13,349 nt of DNA from Clostridium sp. CAG:253 (GCA_000436755.1 FR887347.1:86644-99992), one strand, 5' to 3'; counted from the stretch's first letter, positions 1-7,303 are shown. The notes: generated by a model from the letters alone, not told the origin. A program made the numbers and translations.

Positions 1-39
1 ATACCCGTGGTGTCGTGGGTTCAAATCCCTCTCCCGCTA
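1..39 (+). tRNA. tRNA, 3' portion, probably tRNA-Met (CAU)
   Basis: The first 39 bases fit the 3' half of a class I tRNA from anticodon position 35 onward: anticodon end AT, anticodon-stem 3' strand CCGTG, a five-base variable loop, T-arm GTGGG-TTCAAAT-CCCTC, acceptor 3' strand TCCCGCT and discriminator A. The T-stem has one T-T mismatch. The anticodon must be NAT; with the loop ending ATAC this most resembles elongator tRNA-Met (CAU), but tRNA-Ile is not excluded because the 5' half lies outside the window. CCA is not encoded. Confidence 0.75.
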
Positions 40-44
40 CTTCA

Positions 45-75
45 AATCCTCTGAATATTTTCAGAGGATTTTTTG
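45..75 (+). terminator. Rho-independent terminator after the tRNA
   Basis: A perfect 10-bp stem (AATCCTCTGA at 45-54 with TCAGAGGATT at 61-70) closes a 6-nt loop and runs into six T residues. It ends the tRNA transcript and separates it from ispF. Confidence 0.9.
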
Positions 76-129
76 TGTAACAGGAAAAGATGTGAACTGC
101 AAATAGTTTTTAATAAAAGGAGTTAAAAT

Positions 130-678
130 ATGAGAGTTGGAATGGGATATGATGTTCATAAATTAGTTGAAAATCGTGATTTGATACTTGGCGGCGTAAA
201 AATTCCTTATGAGAAAGGTCTGCTTGGACATTCTGATGCGGACGTTTTACTTCATGCCATTATGGATGCATTGTTGGGCGCAGCGGCACTTGGAGATATA
301 GGAAAACATTTTCCAGATACGGATGACAGATATAAGGGAATTTCAAGTATTAAACTTTTAAGTGAAGTCGGAAAACTTCTCGATGAAAAATGTTATATTA
401 TAGAAAATATAGACGCTACCGTAATTGCTCAGCGTCCGAAATTAAGAAATTATATAGACGAAATGCGTAAAAATATCGCACAGACACTCGGAATTGATAT
501 AGAGCAGGTCAATGTCAAAGCAACGACAGAAGAGGGGCTTGGATTTACAGGAAGCGGAGAGGGAATATCTTCTCAGGCAATATGTTCATTGTCTTCTATG
601 TATGACTATTCTGTTGATATGACAAAAACGCACCCGACAGGATGTGCCGGGTGCAAGGGCTGTACTAACAAAAATTAG
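130..678 (+). CDS. ispF: 2-C-methyl-D-erythritol 2,4-cyclodiphosphate synthase (IspF)
   Basis: Cytosolic enzyme of the non-mevalonate isoprenoid pathway. It cyclises CDP-methylerythritol 2-phosphate to methylerythritol cyclodiphosphate with release of CMP. The N-terminal GYDVH supplies metal ligands D8 and H10, H42 lies in the [12 protein letters not shown] segment, [12 protein letters not shown] spans about 54-65, and the family signature [16 protein letters not shown] lies near 130-145. A ribosome binding site (AAAGGAG) precedes the ATG. At 182 aa it is about 25 residues longer than the usual 157-160. The extra tail holds an unusual cysteine triplet (C172, C175, C178, GCAGCKGC), encoded where the bioY terminator hairpin lies. 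The gene converges on bioY and overlaps its stop codon by 4 bp. Its own promoter was not identified. Confidence 0.97.
   Translation: MRVGMGYDVHKLVENRDLILGGVKIPYEKGLLGHSDADVLLHAIMDALLGAAALGDIGKHFPDTDDRYKGISSIKLLSEVGKLLDEKCYIIENIDATVIAQRPKLRNYIDEMRKNIAQTLGIDIEQVNVKATTEEGLGFTGSGEGISSQAICSLSSMYDYSVDMTKTHPTGCAGCKGCTNKN
624..654 (-). terminator. bioY terminator embedded in the ispF 3' end
   Basis: Read on the minus strand, GCACCCG (654-648) pairs perfectly with CGGGTGC (636-630) across an 11-nt loop and is followed by GTTTTTG (629-623). This is a Rho-independent terminator in the right place and orientation for bioY, about 20 bases past its stop. On the plus strand there is no T-tract after the hairpin, so it should not stop ispF transcription. 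Confidence 0.75.
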
Positions 679-1235
679 TCTATTGCATTATTTAATATGC
701 GTCTGAAAACAGGTGCAATCTGGGCGGCAACAATGGCTTTTATCGTGTCAAGCACTATGAATGGTAAGAAGCCTGCGATAAATGCCGCCTTTAAATTTAT
801 TCCGCCGATAATCATTATCCATATAGAACCAAAAACATCAACAAATACAGCCGATATAATTGCTGCTATGGTAAATGAAATTCTGTTATATTCGCGCTTG
901 CAGAATATAGGTAAGAGAATTGCAATAATAACAAATGCGAAAGAGTATCCGCCGTACTGGCCAAATAAATAACCTATACCGCCCTGACCGCCTATAAAGA
1001 CAGGAACACCTACAGCACCGAGAAGAAGCCATACAAGAGATATTAGGAATGACTGTTCAAGTGCAAAAACCAGTCCAATCAATGTTACGACAAAGTTGAG
1101 TGCCGTGATATGTGAACCGTTTGGAAGTGGTATGCTTATGTAGGCAGATACACAGAGTACTGCGGCAAAAAGTGCCATAAGTACGAGATTTTGAGTTGCA
1201 AATATGTTTTTGTTTCTGGTAATAGAATTGTTCAT
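675..1235 (-). CDS. bioY: BioY, substrate-binding S component of a biotin ECF transporter
   Basis: Integral membrane protein that captures biotin for an energy-coupling factor transporter. The predicted 186-aa protein is mostly hydrophobic, with about six membrane segments, and carries the BioY-typical central stretch [18 protein letters not shown] followed by LFGQYGGY. The start was set at 1235 because GGAGGA (1246-1241) sits 5 bases upstream; the longer open frame to 1307 would run through the promoter. No ECF ATPase or T-component genes are in the window, so it probably uses the shared (group II) ECF module. Its promoter carries a BirA-type operator, which predicts induction under biotin limitation. 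The 3' end overlaps ispF by 4 bp. Confidence 0.95.
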   Translation of the reverse strand: MNNSITRNKNIFATQNLVLMALFAAVLCVSAYISIPLPNGSHITALNFVVTLIGLVFALEQSFLISLVWLLLGAVGVPVFIGGQGGIGYLFGQYGGYSFAFVIIAILLPIFCKREYNRISFTIAAIISAVFVDVFGSIWIMIIGGINLKAAFIAGFLPFIVLDTIKAIVAAQIAPVFRRILNNAID

Positions 1236-1278
1236 TTTTATCCTCCGTTTTATACAATTATTTTTAACTGCAAATGAA

Positions 1279-1307
1279 AGTATATATTTAAAAAAAAGAG
1301 TTGTCAA
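1279..1307 (-). promoter_or_regulatory. bioY promoter
   Basis: On the minus strand TTGACA (1307-1302) is separated by exactly 17 bases from TATACT (1284-1279), a near-consensus sigma-A promoter. The -35 box lies inside the left half-site of the BirA-type operator, so repressor binding would block polymerase directly. Confidence 0.85.
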
Positions 1308-1331
1308 CCTTTATTTGAATATGGTTGACAA
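1301..1331. promoter_or_regulatory. BirA (biotin repressor) operator candidate
   Basis: TTGTCAACC (1301-1309) and GGTTGACAA (1323-1331) form a perfect 9-bp inverted repeat with a 13-base AT-rich spacer. This matches the TTGTnAACC/GGTTnACAA half-sites and spacing known for BirA operators in Firmicutes and enterobacteria. It lies between bioY and a divergent operon and covers the -35 boxes of both promoters. The assignment rests on motif shape plus the bioY neighbour; BirA itself is not in the window. Confidence 0.88.
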
Positions 1332-1354
1332 ACAAGGCGAATCAAATATATACT
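1325..1354 (+). promoter_or_regulatory. Promoter of the MaoC-thiolase-ligase operon
   Basis: A perfect TTGACA (1325-1330) is followed after 18 bases by TATACT (1349-1354). The -35 box is part of the right half-site of the BirA-type operator. Predicted transcription starts near 1361, about 33 bases before the chosen start codon. Confidence 0.82.
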
Positions 1355-1393
1355 GTTATAGTAGGTTTTTTAGAAAAAGAAATGAGGTTTATC

Positions 1394-2023
1394 GTGCATA
1401 AAAATTGTGGAAGAATAAGAAATTACTTTGCTGCTTTGTCAAAGCCTGACGGTTTTGAAAATTGGGTGATAGCAAAGGTAGAGATAAAAGCGGCTGTCAC
1501 TGCCGATGAATTGGATAGCAATGTAAACAGTAATGAAATTAATGTACAGATAAAAAAGAAGAAAAAGAATTATGCATTGATTATTGTTGAAGATAATATT
1601 GTAAGTTTTGAAGTTTATCTAATCAGAATAATGAACAAAAGCAATGACAGATTTAATACGTCATCATCTGAAAGCGGTAAAAAGAACAAAGCAGATTTTT
1701 TGCAATATCTCTCTGATGAAAATATGTTTTTGGATAATACAATTTCCTTTAATAAAGATGAGATAACGGAATTTGTGTGTGATGTCGGGGACGGCAATCC
1801 GATTCACAGAACCGAAAATGCAGTTGTTCCGGGACTTTTAATGTTTGATGGGTTATTAGAGTTGTACAGTGTATTATCGTGTGAAATTAAATATATACTG
1901 CCTGTTTTTGAGGGGGAAAAGATTGAAATTTACAGGAAAGCTGACGGACTGGAAGCGTGGATATGGCGTGATGCCGACAAAAAAGATGCGGGATATGTAA
2001 AGGTGTTTGAGACAAAATATTAG
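1394..2023 (+). CDS. MaoC-like (hotdog-fold) acyl-CoA hydratase/dehydratase, divergent
   Basis: The C-terminal half carries the hydratase-2/MaoC signature GDGNPIH (residues 132-138) with the catalytic Asp (D133) and His (H138), followed by PGLLMFDGLLEL, which matches the family's pG...hG helix. It may hydrate trans-2-enoyl-CoA or dehydrate 3-hydroxyacyl-CoA. Residues 1-115 resemble nothing I recognise; they contain a lysine run (KKKKK, 54-58) and may be a degenerate first hotdog domain. I chose a GTG start because GAGG (1384-1387) sits 6 bases upstream, the same layout as two other genes here; an ATG at 1382 in frame (adding MRFI) is the alternative but lacks a Shine-Dalgarno. It is the first gene of the biotin-controlled operon. 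Substrate unknown. Confidence 0.72.
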   Translation: MHKNCGRIRNYFAALSKPDGFENWVIAKVEIKAAVTADELDSNVNSNEINVQIKKKKKNYALIIVEDNIVSFEVYLIRIMNKSNDRFNTSSSESGKKNKADFLQYLSDENMFLDNTISFNKDEITEFVCDVGDGNPIHRTENAVVPGLLMFDGLLELYSVLSCEIKYILPVFEGEKIEIYRKADGLEAWIWRDADKKDAGYVKVFETKY

Positions 2024-2090
2024 GCAGAATGTCAACAGTTTGGCACACAAGGTACAAAAGATAAAATTCAGAATAGAGGGTTAACTTATT

Positions 2091-3230
2091 ATGGCTTATA
2101 TATTAGATGGATTGAGAAGTTATATAGGAATAGAAAACAGTATGTATCGTCATGTATCTGCTGAAGAACTGGGAGCAAAAGTTCTTGATGCGTTGTCTGA
2201 TAAAACAGGGATAAAAAAGGCAGATTGCATAATAGCCGGGAATGGTGTCGGTGCAGGAGGAAATATATCAAGAGTAATGTCATTATCTTCTGTTTTTGGT
2301 GTCGGGACACCGGCATTTACAATAGACCTTCAATGTGGTTCGGCTTTGGAGAGTATTGCAGTTGCGGCGGCAAAGATAGATTCAGGACAGGCAGACATAA
2401 TAATTGCGGGAGGATTTGAAAGCAGTTCTACTGCACCTAAGAGAGCATACAATGAGAATCATCCTGACTATGAAAAATATGGGGACGATTGGTATAAAGT
2501 TGCCAAGTTTGTTCCTGATGAACACAGGCAGCAGGCTATGTTAGAAGGTGCGGAAAGAACCGCAGTATCAGAAAAGATTACAAGGGAACAATTAAACAGG
2601 TGGGTTTTAAGAAGTCACGAACTTGCAAAAAAAGCAAGGGAAAGAGGTGTTCTTAGCGATATAACCGTGGAAATTCTTGAAGGATGTAACAGGGATGAGG
2701 GAATAAGAGACAGAATGAGCGAGAAGCTATTAAACCGTCTGCCGGCAGTTTTGAAAGAAGGAAAGATAATTACGGCAGGTAATGCCTGTCTTACAAATGA
2801 TGGAGCAGCTTTTCTTGTGTTATGTTCGGAGAGATATTTGAGGGAAAATAAACTTAAACCGATTGGAAAATTTGTTGACATAGCCGAGGTGGGAACCAAC
2901 CCGGGGCAGAGTCCTAAATCATGCATAGCTGCCATAGAAAAGCTGTTGAAAAAGAATGATATGTTGCCCGGTGAGATAGATATATATGAGTGTAATGAGG
3001 CTTTCGCCGTAATAGATGAGTTGTTTGCAAGAAAATATCCTGATGAGATTGAGAAATACAATATATTTGGAGGTGCTCTTGCGTATGGTCATCCGTATGG
3101 TGCATCGGGGGGAATAATAACGCTTCATGCTTTGAAAGCACTTGAAGAAAAAAGCGGTAAGTATGCGGTTTGTGCTGTGGCGGCAGCAGGGGGAGTAGGA
3201 AGTGCGATATTGATAGAGAATGTAGAATAA
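2091..3230 (+). CDS. Thiolase-superfamily enzyme (YhfS-like acyl-CoA acyltransferase)
   Basis: The 379-aa length and motifs fit the thiolase family, which makes or cleaves 3-ketoacyl-CoA. The nucleophilic cysteine lies in DLQCGSALES (C82), the Asn motif is CNEAFA (N302), and the His motif is GGALAYGHPYGASGG (H334). The C-terminal loop reads AVAAAGGVGSA: by alignment with the canonical CxGGGxG motif the second catalytic cysteine is replaced by alanine (A364), which may change the reaction. It is the second gene of the operon, 67 bases after the MaoC-like gene, with AGAGGG 10 bases before the ATG. B. subtilis YhfS, a thiolase-like protein in a BirA-controlled operon with BioY and an acyl-CoA ligase, is the closest functional precedent I know. 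The substrate is unknown. Confidence 0.85.
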   Translation: MAYILDGLRSYIGIENSMYRHVSAEELGAKVLDALSDKTGIKKADCIIAGNGVGAGGNISRVMSLSSVFGVGTPAFTIDLQCGSALESIAVAAAKIDSGQADIIIAGGFESSSTAPKRAYNENHPDYEKYGDDWYKVAKFVPDEHRQQAMLEGAERTAVSEKITREQLNRWVLRSHELAKKARERGVLSDITVEILEGCNRDEGIRDRMSEKLLNRLPAVLKEGKIITAGNACLTNDGAAFLVLCSERYLRENKLKPIGKFVDIAEVGTNPGQSPKSCIAAIEKLLKKNDMLPGEIDIYECNEAFAVIDELFARKYPDEIEKYNIFGGALAYGHPYGASGGIITLHALKALEEKSGKYAVCAVAAAGGVGSAILIENVE

Positions 3231-3301
3231 ATAGAAAGAAATAAAATTAAAATATGATATTGTCAGTGAAAGGGCAGTAATGAAGTGAAATGAGGATTAT
3301 T

Positions 3302-4612
3302 ATGAATTATTACAAAATGATATGTGAAAAAGAACCGGAGAAACTTGCTATTGTTGAAGACGGAATACCATATACATACGGTGAACTTATACAGGTAATC
3401 GATGAGGTTTCTGCAAATTTGTCATTAAATGAGGATAAAATGTATGGTTTAGTCAACAACGGAACATGGAAGAAAATCGGTGAAGATAAAAAAAATGGGA
3501 AAAAAGTATATACAATAAAAAGCAGGTCATTTCTTGAGCAGTTGATATTGTTTATTGCGTGTAATAAAATCAGAATTATACCTATGATTGTTCAGCACGA
3601 CATAACGGAACTTCCCAAGATAACAGAAATACCGGATGAAGTCTGCATGGCTGTTATGACATCGGGAACGACAGGAATACCGAAAATTCTTTATAGAACT
3701 TATGAGAGCTGGTGTGATTTTTTTCCTATTCAGAATGAAATATTTGGGATAAATGAAAAAAGCAGGATGTTTGTTCAGGGAAGCCTGGCTTTTACCGGCA
3801 ACCTGAATCTTATTATGGCTCAGCTTTTTGCCGGTGCAGTTACTATTGTGGAAAACAAGTTTAATCCTAAAAGGTGGGAAAAAGCTGTAAAACATTGGGA
3901 TGTGGATGTTATTTATCTTATTCCGTCAAAACTAATGTGCATACCGGACTGTTTTAATGAGAAGAATGTTAATATAAAAATGATTTTGTCAGGTTCGCAG
4001 AGTCTTGGAAAAAAAGATGCCGAAGCATTAAAAAAAATTTTTCCGAATACGAAAGTCATTTTGTATTATGGTGCAAGTGAACTGAATTATATTTCGTATG
4101 TGACCGATGAAAATATGAATACAAAGAGAAATCTTATCGGAAAACCATTTCCAAAGGTCGATGTGAGTGTTAAAGACGGAGAGATTTATGTTACAAATGA
4201 TTTCCATGTTTATGGAGTAAAATGTCCGTTTTCTCTAAAGGATAGAGGATATTTTGATGATGACGGAAATCTTTATTTTGAGGGGCGTTCCGATGATATA
4301 GTAGGAATAAGGGGGAGAAAGGTTTCAAAGGCGAAAATTGAGGCAGCTATATGTGAATATGACAATGTAAGTGAAGCGGCGGTTGTTTTGGAGAAAGAAA
4401 AGGATATACTTACCGCATATGTTTCAGTCAAAGAGGGCGTAAGAGAAAGTATTTTTAATAATGAAAAAACATGTGCAGAGTTTGAGCAGGGGATATATAG
4501 ATATATAAGGAAAAAACTTGCACATTTTGAGATGCCAAGGAAGATTATTCTTCTTAAAGAGATGCCACATAATGTGGATACAGGAAAAATTGATATAAAA
4601 TCATTGAAGTAG
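3302..4612 (+). CDS. Short acyl-CoA synthetase / AMP-dependent ligase (YhfT-like)
   Basis: Member of the ANL adenylating superfamily, which activates a carboxylic acid with ATP and usually passes the acyl group to CoA. Motifs in order: P-loop TSGTTGIPK (120-128), YYGASE (255-260), the adenylate-binding stretch DRGYFDDDGNLYFEGRSDD (314-332), hinge region GIRGRK, and catalytic lysine K429 in DTGKID. At 436 aa it is shorter than typical 500-600-aa acyl-CoA synthetases, with a compact N-terminal part. The start is set at 3302 because GAGG lies 6 bases before it; an in-frame ATG at 3290 would overlap that site. It is the third gene of the biotin-controlled operon, 71 bases after the thiolase gene, and probably supplies the CoA ester the other two enzymes use. 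The substrate cannot be read from sequence. Confidence 0.87.
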   Translation: MNYYKMICEKEPEKLAIVEDGIPYTYGELIQVIDEVSANLSLNEDKMYGLVNNGTWKKIGEDKKNGKKVYTIKSRSFLEQLILFIACNKIRIIPMIVQHDITELPKITEIPDEVCMAVMTSGTTGIPKILYRTYESWCDFFPIQNEIFGINEKSRMFVQGSLAFTGNLNLIMAQLFAGAVTIVENKFNPKRWEKAVKHWDVDVIYLIPSKLMCIPDCFNEKNVNIKMILSGSQSLGKKDAEALKKIFPNTKVILYYGASELNYISYVTDENMNTKRNLIGKPFPKVDVSVKDGEIYVTNDFHVYGVKCPFSLKDRGYFDDDGNLYFEGRSDDIVGIRGRKVSKAKIEAAICEYDNVSEAAVVLEKEKDILTAYVSVKEGVRESIFNNEKTCAEFEQGIYRYIRKKLAHFEMPRKIILLKEMPHNVDTGKIDIKSLK

Positions 4613-4680
4613 ATACAAAGTTTTTTATATTTGTTCGCAGCCTTCCTGATATATAGTTTTTTATAAAGCAACGTATTGGT

Positions 4681-4712
4681 TGATAACAGTGTACTGTATT
4701 ATCACTGTTTTT
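4681..4712 (+). terminator. Weak terminator candidate after the ligase gene
   Basis: AACAGTG (4685-4691) pairs with CACTGTT (4703-4709) across 11 bases, followed by Ts to 4712. An alternative fold pairs TGATAACAG with CTG-TA-TTATCA. It is the only hairpin with a T-tract between 4613 and 4749, which otherwise shows no feature. Confidence 0.45.
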
Positions 4713-4749
4713 GTTTCATGAAGTTTTATGGCAATGAAAGTTAAGTTTA

Positions 4750-5773
4750 TTATTTTTGTTTTACGGTTACGGTGCAGATTGCCTTGGCACCATCTTCAGA
4801 TACAGTAATGATGGCGGTACCGGCTTTTTTCGCTCTGATTATACCTTTTTGGCTGACAGCAGCAACAGATGTTTTTTTAGAAATCCATTTAGGAGTGTTG
4901 CCTGATGCTACATTGGCAACTAAAGTTATTTCATCACCCGGTTTTAGTGTTACGGATGTTTTGCTTAATTTTATGACAGGCGGTTTTACAGTTACTTCAC
5001 ATATTTTTTTGATACCGTCTACATTTGCCGTTATAAGTGCCGTCTACAGTTGCCGTTATAAGTGCCGTACCGTGTTTCAGTGCTGTGACATATCCGTTTT
5101 CATCGACATTTGCAACACTTGTTCTGTTTGATTTCCACACAGGATTTATTTTTGATGAAACTTCAGCGGTTATTTTTGCGGATTGTCCTCTGTACATGCT
5201 TAATGAAGAAGGGTTAAGTTTGACAGTCGGAGTTTTAACTTTTACTTTGCATTGGACTGTTGTGCTATCTGCCTTGACAGATATTATTGCATCGCCCGGT
5301 TTGCAACCTGTGACGGTACCGTTTTCATCGACAACAGCAACACTTGTCTTATTGCTTTTGTAAGTTATATCTCCTTTAGTTGAGGTTGTGACATTTAACT
5401 TGAACGATTCATTATGTTCAATGGAAATTGATTTTTCAGATAAAACTATTTTTGTTTTTGTCACCGTGATTTTACAGCTTATCTCAGTTCGTTTATCCTT
5501 TACATTTATTTTGCATGTACCGGGGGATTTTGCCGTCACTTCGCCTAATGATGTGACTGAAGCGATTTTACTGCTTGTACTTTTAAATGTCGGAATACTG
5601 CCGTTTGAAGAAACAGCGGCAAGATAAAAAGAGTCACCTATTTTCAATGTCTTTTGGTAACATGAAAGTAAAATAATGGGGTAGTTTGATGCAGCGTTTA
5701 CTTTTACATTGTATGGAATACAAGAAATTAAAATAGCTGCAAGAGTTAACAGGTTTAAGAATTTTTTGTTCAT
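4750..5773 (-). pseudogene. Secreted protein with Ig-like Big_2 repeats, frameshifted by a tandem duplication
   Basis: The start at 5773 has a strong GGAGGGG site (5783-5777) and opens with MNKK, a hydrophobic core and VNAAS, an export signal; LISC (15-18) also fits a lipobox. Four Big_2-like repeats of about 80 residues follow, recognisable by SKIASVTSLGEVTAK, KTSVAVVDENGTVTG, RTSVANVDENGYVTA and KTSVAAVSQKGIIRAK, each closing with a CKVxV-type strand. Such repeats are common in cell-surface proteins of gut Firmicutes. The frame breaks in the third repeat at a 25-bp tandem duplication (5016-5065), so the intact product is 258 aa, stopping at 4997. Reading through one copy restores the frame: VDGIKKICEVTVKPPV continues into the fourth repeat and stops at 4750-4752, an ancestral 332 aa. 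It may be a recent pseudogene or a reversible off-state. Confidence 0.85.
5016..5065. repeat. 25-bp tandem duplication, two copies
   Basis: Positions 5016-5040 and 5041-5065 are identical except for one base (T at 5024, G at 5049), and three further bases (CGT, 5066-5068) continue the repeat. The unit length is not a multiple of three, so it shifts the frame of the Big_2 protein gene. The single difference between copies argues against a simple assembly error. Confidence 0.92.
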
Positions 5774-5894
5774 AGTCCCCTCCTTACCGGAAGGCTGCGA
5801 TAAATGTATCGTAAATGCCATTTATGAAAAAGTCAATGCGTGAATTGAAATATTGTAGGAATTTACAAAAATGTTTAGTTGATTTTGTGGAAAA

Positions 5895-5923
5895 TAGACA
5901 AGTGTAAGAAAATGTGATACAAT
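5895..5923 (+). promoter_or_regulatory. icd promoter
   Basis: TAGACA (5895-5900), 17 bases, then TACAAT (5918-5923), with a TG one base upstream making an extended -10 (TGATACAAT). Predicted start is near 5930, about 60 bases before the icd start codon. Confidence 0.72.
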
Positions 5924-5936
5924 TATTCAGAGCATT

Positions 5937-5960
5937 TAAATGTATCAGTAAATGTATCAG
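5937..5960 (+). repeat. Tandem 12-bp repeat, candidate icd operator
   Basis: TAAATGTATCAG occurs twice head to tail (5937-5948 and 5949-5960), just downstream of the predicted icd transcription start. A third copy of the TAAATGTATC core lies at 5801-5810 in the leader of the divergent Big_2 gene. A roadblock-type operator fits the position; the binding protein is unknown. Confidence 0.6.
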
Positions 5961-5990
5961 ATATAAATGACAGAAATCGGAGGGCTAATG

Positions 5991-7202
5991 ATGGACAAAA
6001 TTAAAATGACAACTCCACTTGTAGAGATGGATGGGGATGAAATGACACGCATACTTTGGAAGATTATCAAAGATGAGCTTTTACTTCCATATATAGATTT
6101 AAAGACAGAATATTATGATCTTGGTCTTGAACATCGTAATGAGACAGATGACAAGGTTACAATAGAGTCTGCAGAAGCTACTAAAAAGTATGGTGTTGCA
6201 GTAAAATGTGCAACTATCACACCAAATGCTGCCAGAATGACAGAGTACGATCTTAAAGAGATGTGGAAGTCACCAAATGGTACTATCAGAGCTGCTCTTG
6301 ATGGAACAGTATTCCGTGCACCTATTCAGGTTAAGGGAATTGCTCCTTGCGTAAAGAACTGGGAGAAGCCTATCACACTTGCAAGACATGCATACGGTGA
6401 TGTTTATAAAAATACAGAGATTAAAGTTCCGGGAGCCGGAAAAGCAGAGCTTGTATTTACAGGTGAGGACGGAAAAGAAATCCGCAAGACAATTCAGGAA
6501 TTTACAGGTCCCGGAATCATTCAGGGAATACATAATACAGACAAATCTATCACAAGTTTTGCAAAAGCATGTTTCAATTATGCTCTTGATACAAAACAGG
6601 ATTTATGGTTTGCGACAAAAGATACAATTTCAAAGATTTATGACCACAACTTCAAAGATATATTTAATGATATTTATGAAGCTGAGTACAAAGATAAATT
6701 TGAAGCAGCCGGCATAGAATATTTCTATACACTTATTGATGATGCGGTTGCCCGTGTTATGAAAGCAAAGGGCGGATTTATCTGGGCATGTAAGAATTAT
6801 GACGGTGACGTTATGAGTGATATGGTATCATCAGCATGTGGTTCACTTGCCATGATGACATCTGTACTTGTATCACCTACAGGAGTTTATGAGTATGAGG
6901 CTGCTCACGGAACAGTTCAGAGACATTATTATAAACATCTTAAAGGTGAGGAGACATCTACAAACTCAGTTGCAACAATATTTGCATGGTCAGGAGCACT
7001 TCGCAAGAGAGGTGAACTCGACAATATTCCTGAACTTATGACATTTGCAGACAAACTTGAAAAAGCAACACTCGGAACTATTGAGTCAGGAAAGATGACT
7101 AAAGACCTTGCGCTTATCACAACACTTGAAGATGTGACAGTATTGAACAGTCAGGACTTCATTAAGGCAATCAGAGAAAATCTTGATAAAGAACTCGCTT
7201 AG
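5991..7202 (+). CDS. icd: NADP-dependent isocitrate dehydrogenase, eukaryote-like (subfamily II)
   Basis: Oxidative decarboxylation of isocitrate to 2-oxoglutarate with reduction of NADP. In a fermentative anaerobe this mainly feeds glutamate synthesis and NADPH supply. The 403-aa protein follows the homodimeric IDH1-like type: [26 protein letters not shown] (93-98), [14 protein letters not shown] with the metal-binding aspartates, and [14 protein letters not shown], whose Arg-His matches NADP 2'-phosphate binding in this subfamily. [12 protein letters not shown] also fits. GGAGGG (5979-5984) lies 6 bases before the ATG at 5991; an adjacent in-frame ATG at 5988 is possible, and an upstream ATG at 5967 is less likely. 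It is probably monocistronic, with its own promoter and a hairpin terminator at 7304. No citrate synthase or aconitase gene is adjacent. Confidence 0.96.
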   Translation: MDKIKMTTPLVEMDGDEMTRILWKIIKDELLLPYIDLKTEYYDLGLEHRNETDDKVTIESAEATKKYGVAVKCATITPNAARMTEYDLKEMWKSPNGTIRAALDGTVFRAPIQVKGIAPCVKNWEKPITLARHAYGDVYKNTEIKVPGAGKAELVFTGEDGKEIRKTIQEFTGPGIIQGIHNTDKSITSFAKACFNYALDTKQDLWFATKDTISKIYDHNFKDIFNDIYEAEYKDKFEAAGIEYFYTLIDDAVARVMKAKGGFIWACKNYDGDVMSDMVSSACGSLAMMTSVLVSPTGVYEYEAAHGTVQRHYYKHLKGEETSTNSVATIFAWSGALRKRGELDNIPELMTFADKLEKATLGTIESGKMTKDLALITTLEDVTVLNSQDFIKAIRENLDKELA

Positions 7203-7303
7203 TATAAACTATACTAAATAGTATATATATCATACGGTTTTAGGTAGATTGAACCGGATGCGACAGCGGTTATTATTGAAAATGTGTTATTGATATGAAA
7301 AAC

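Noticed and set aside
697..972. 91-codon plus-strand open frame across bioY
   Set aside because: It is antisense to the well-supported bioY membrane-protein gene and has no ribosome binding site; its composition mirrors the opposite strand.
1325..1393. Extending the MaoC-like protein to a TTG start at 1325
   Set aside because: That TTG is the -35 box of the operon promoter, so it would lie upstream of the transcription start.
4772..5627. Several plus-strand open frames opposite the Big_2 gene
   Set aside because: They mirror the repeat protein gene; their repeated content comes from the Big_2 repeats on the minus strand, and none has a ribosome binding site.
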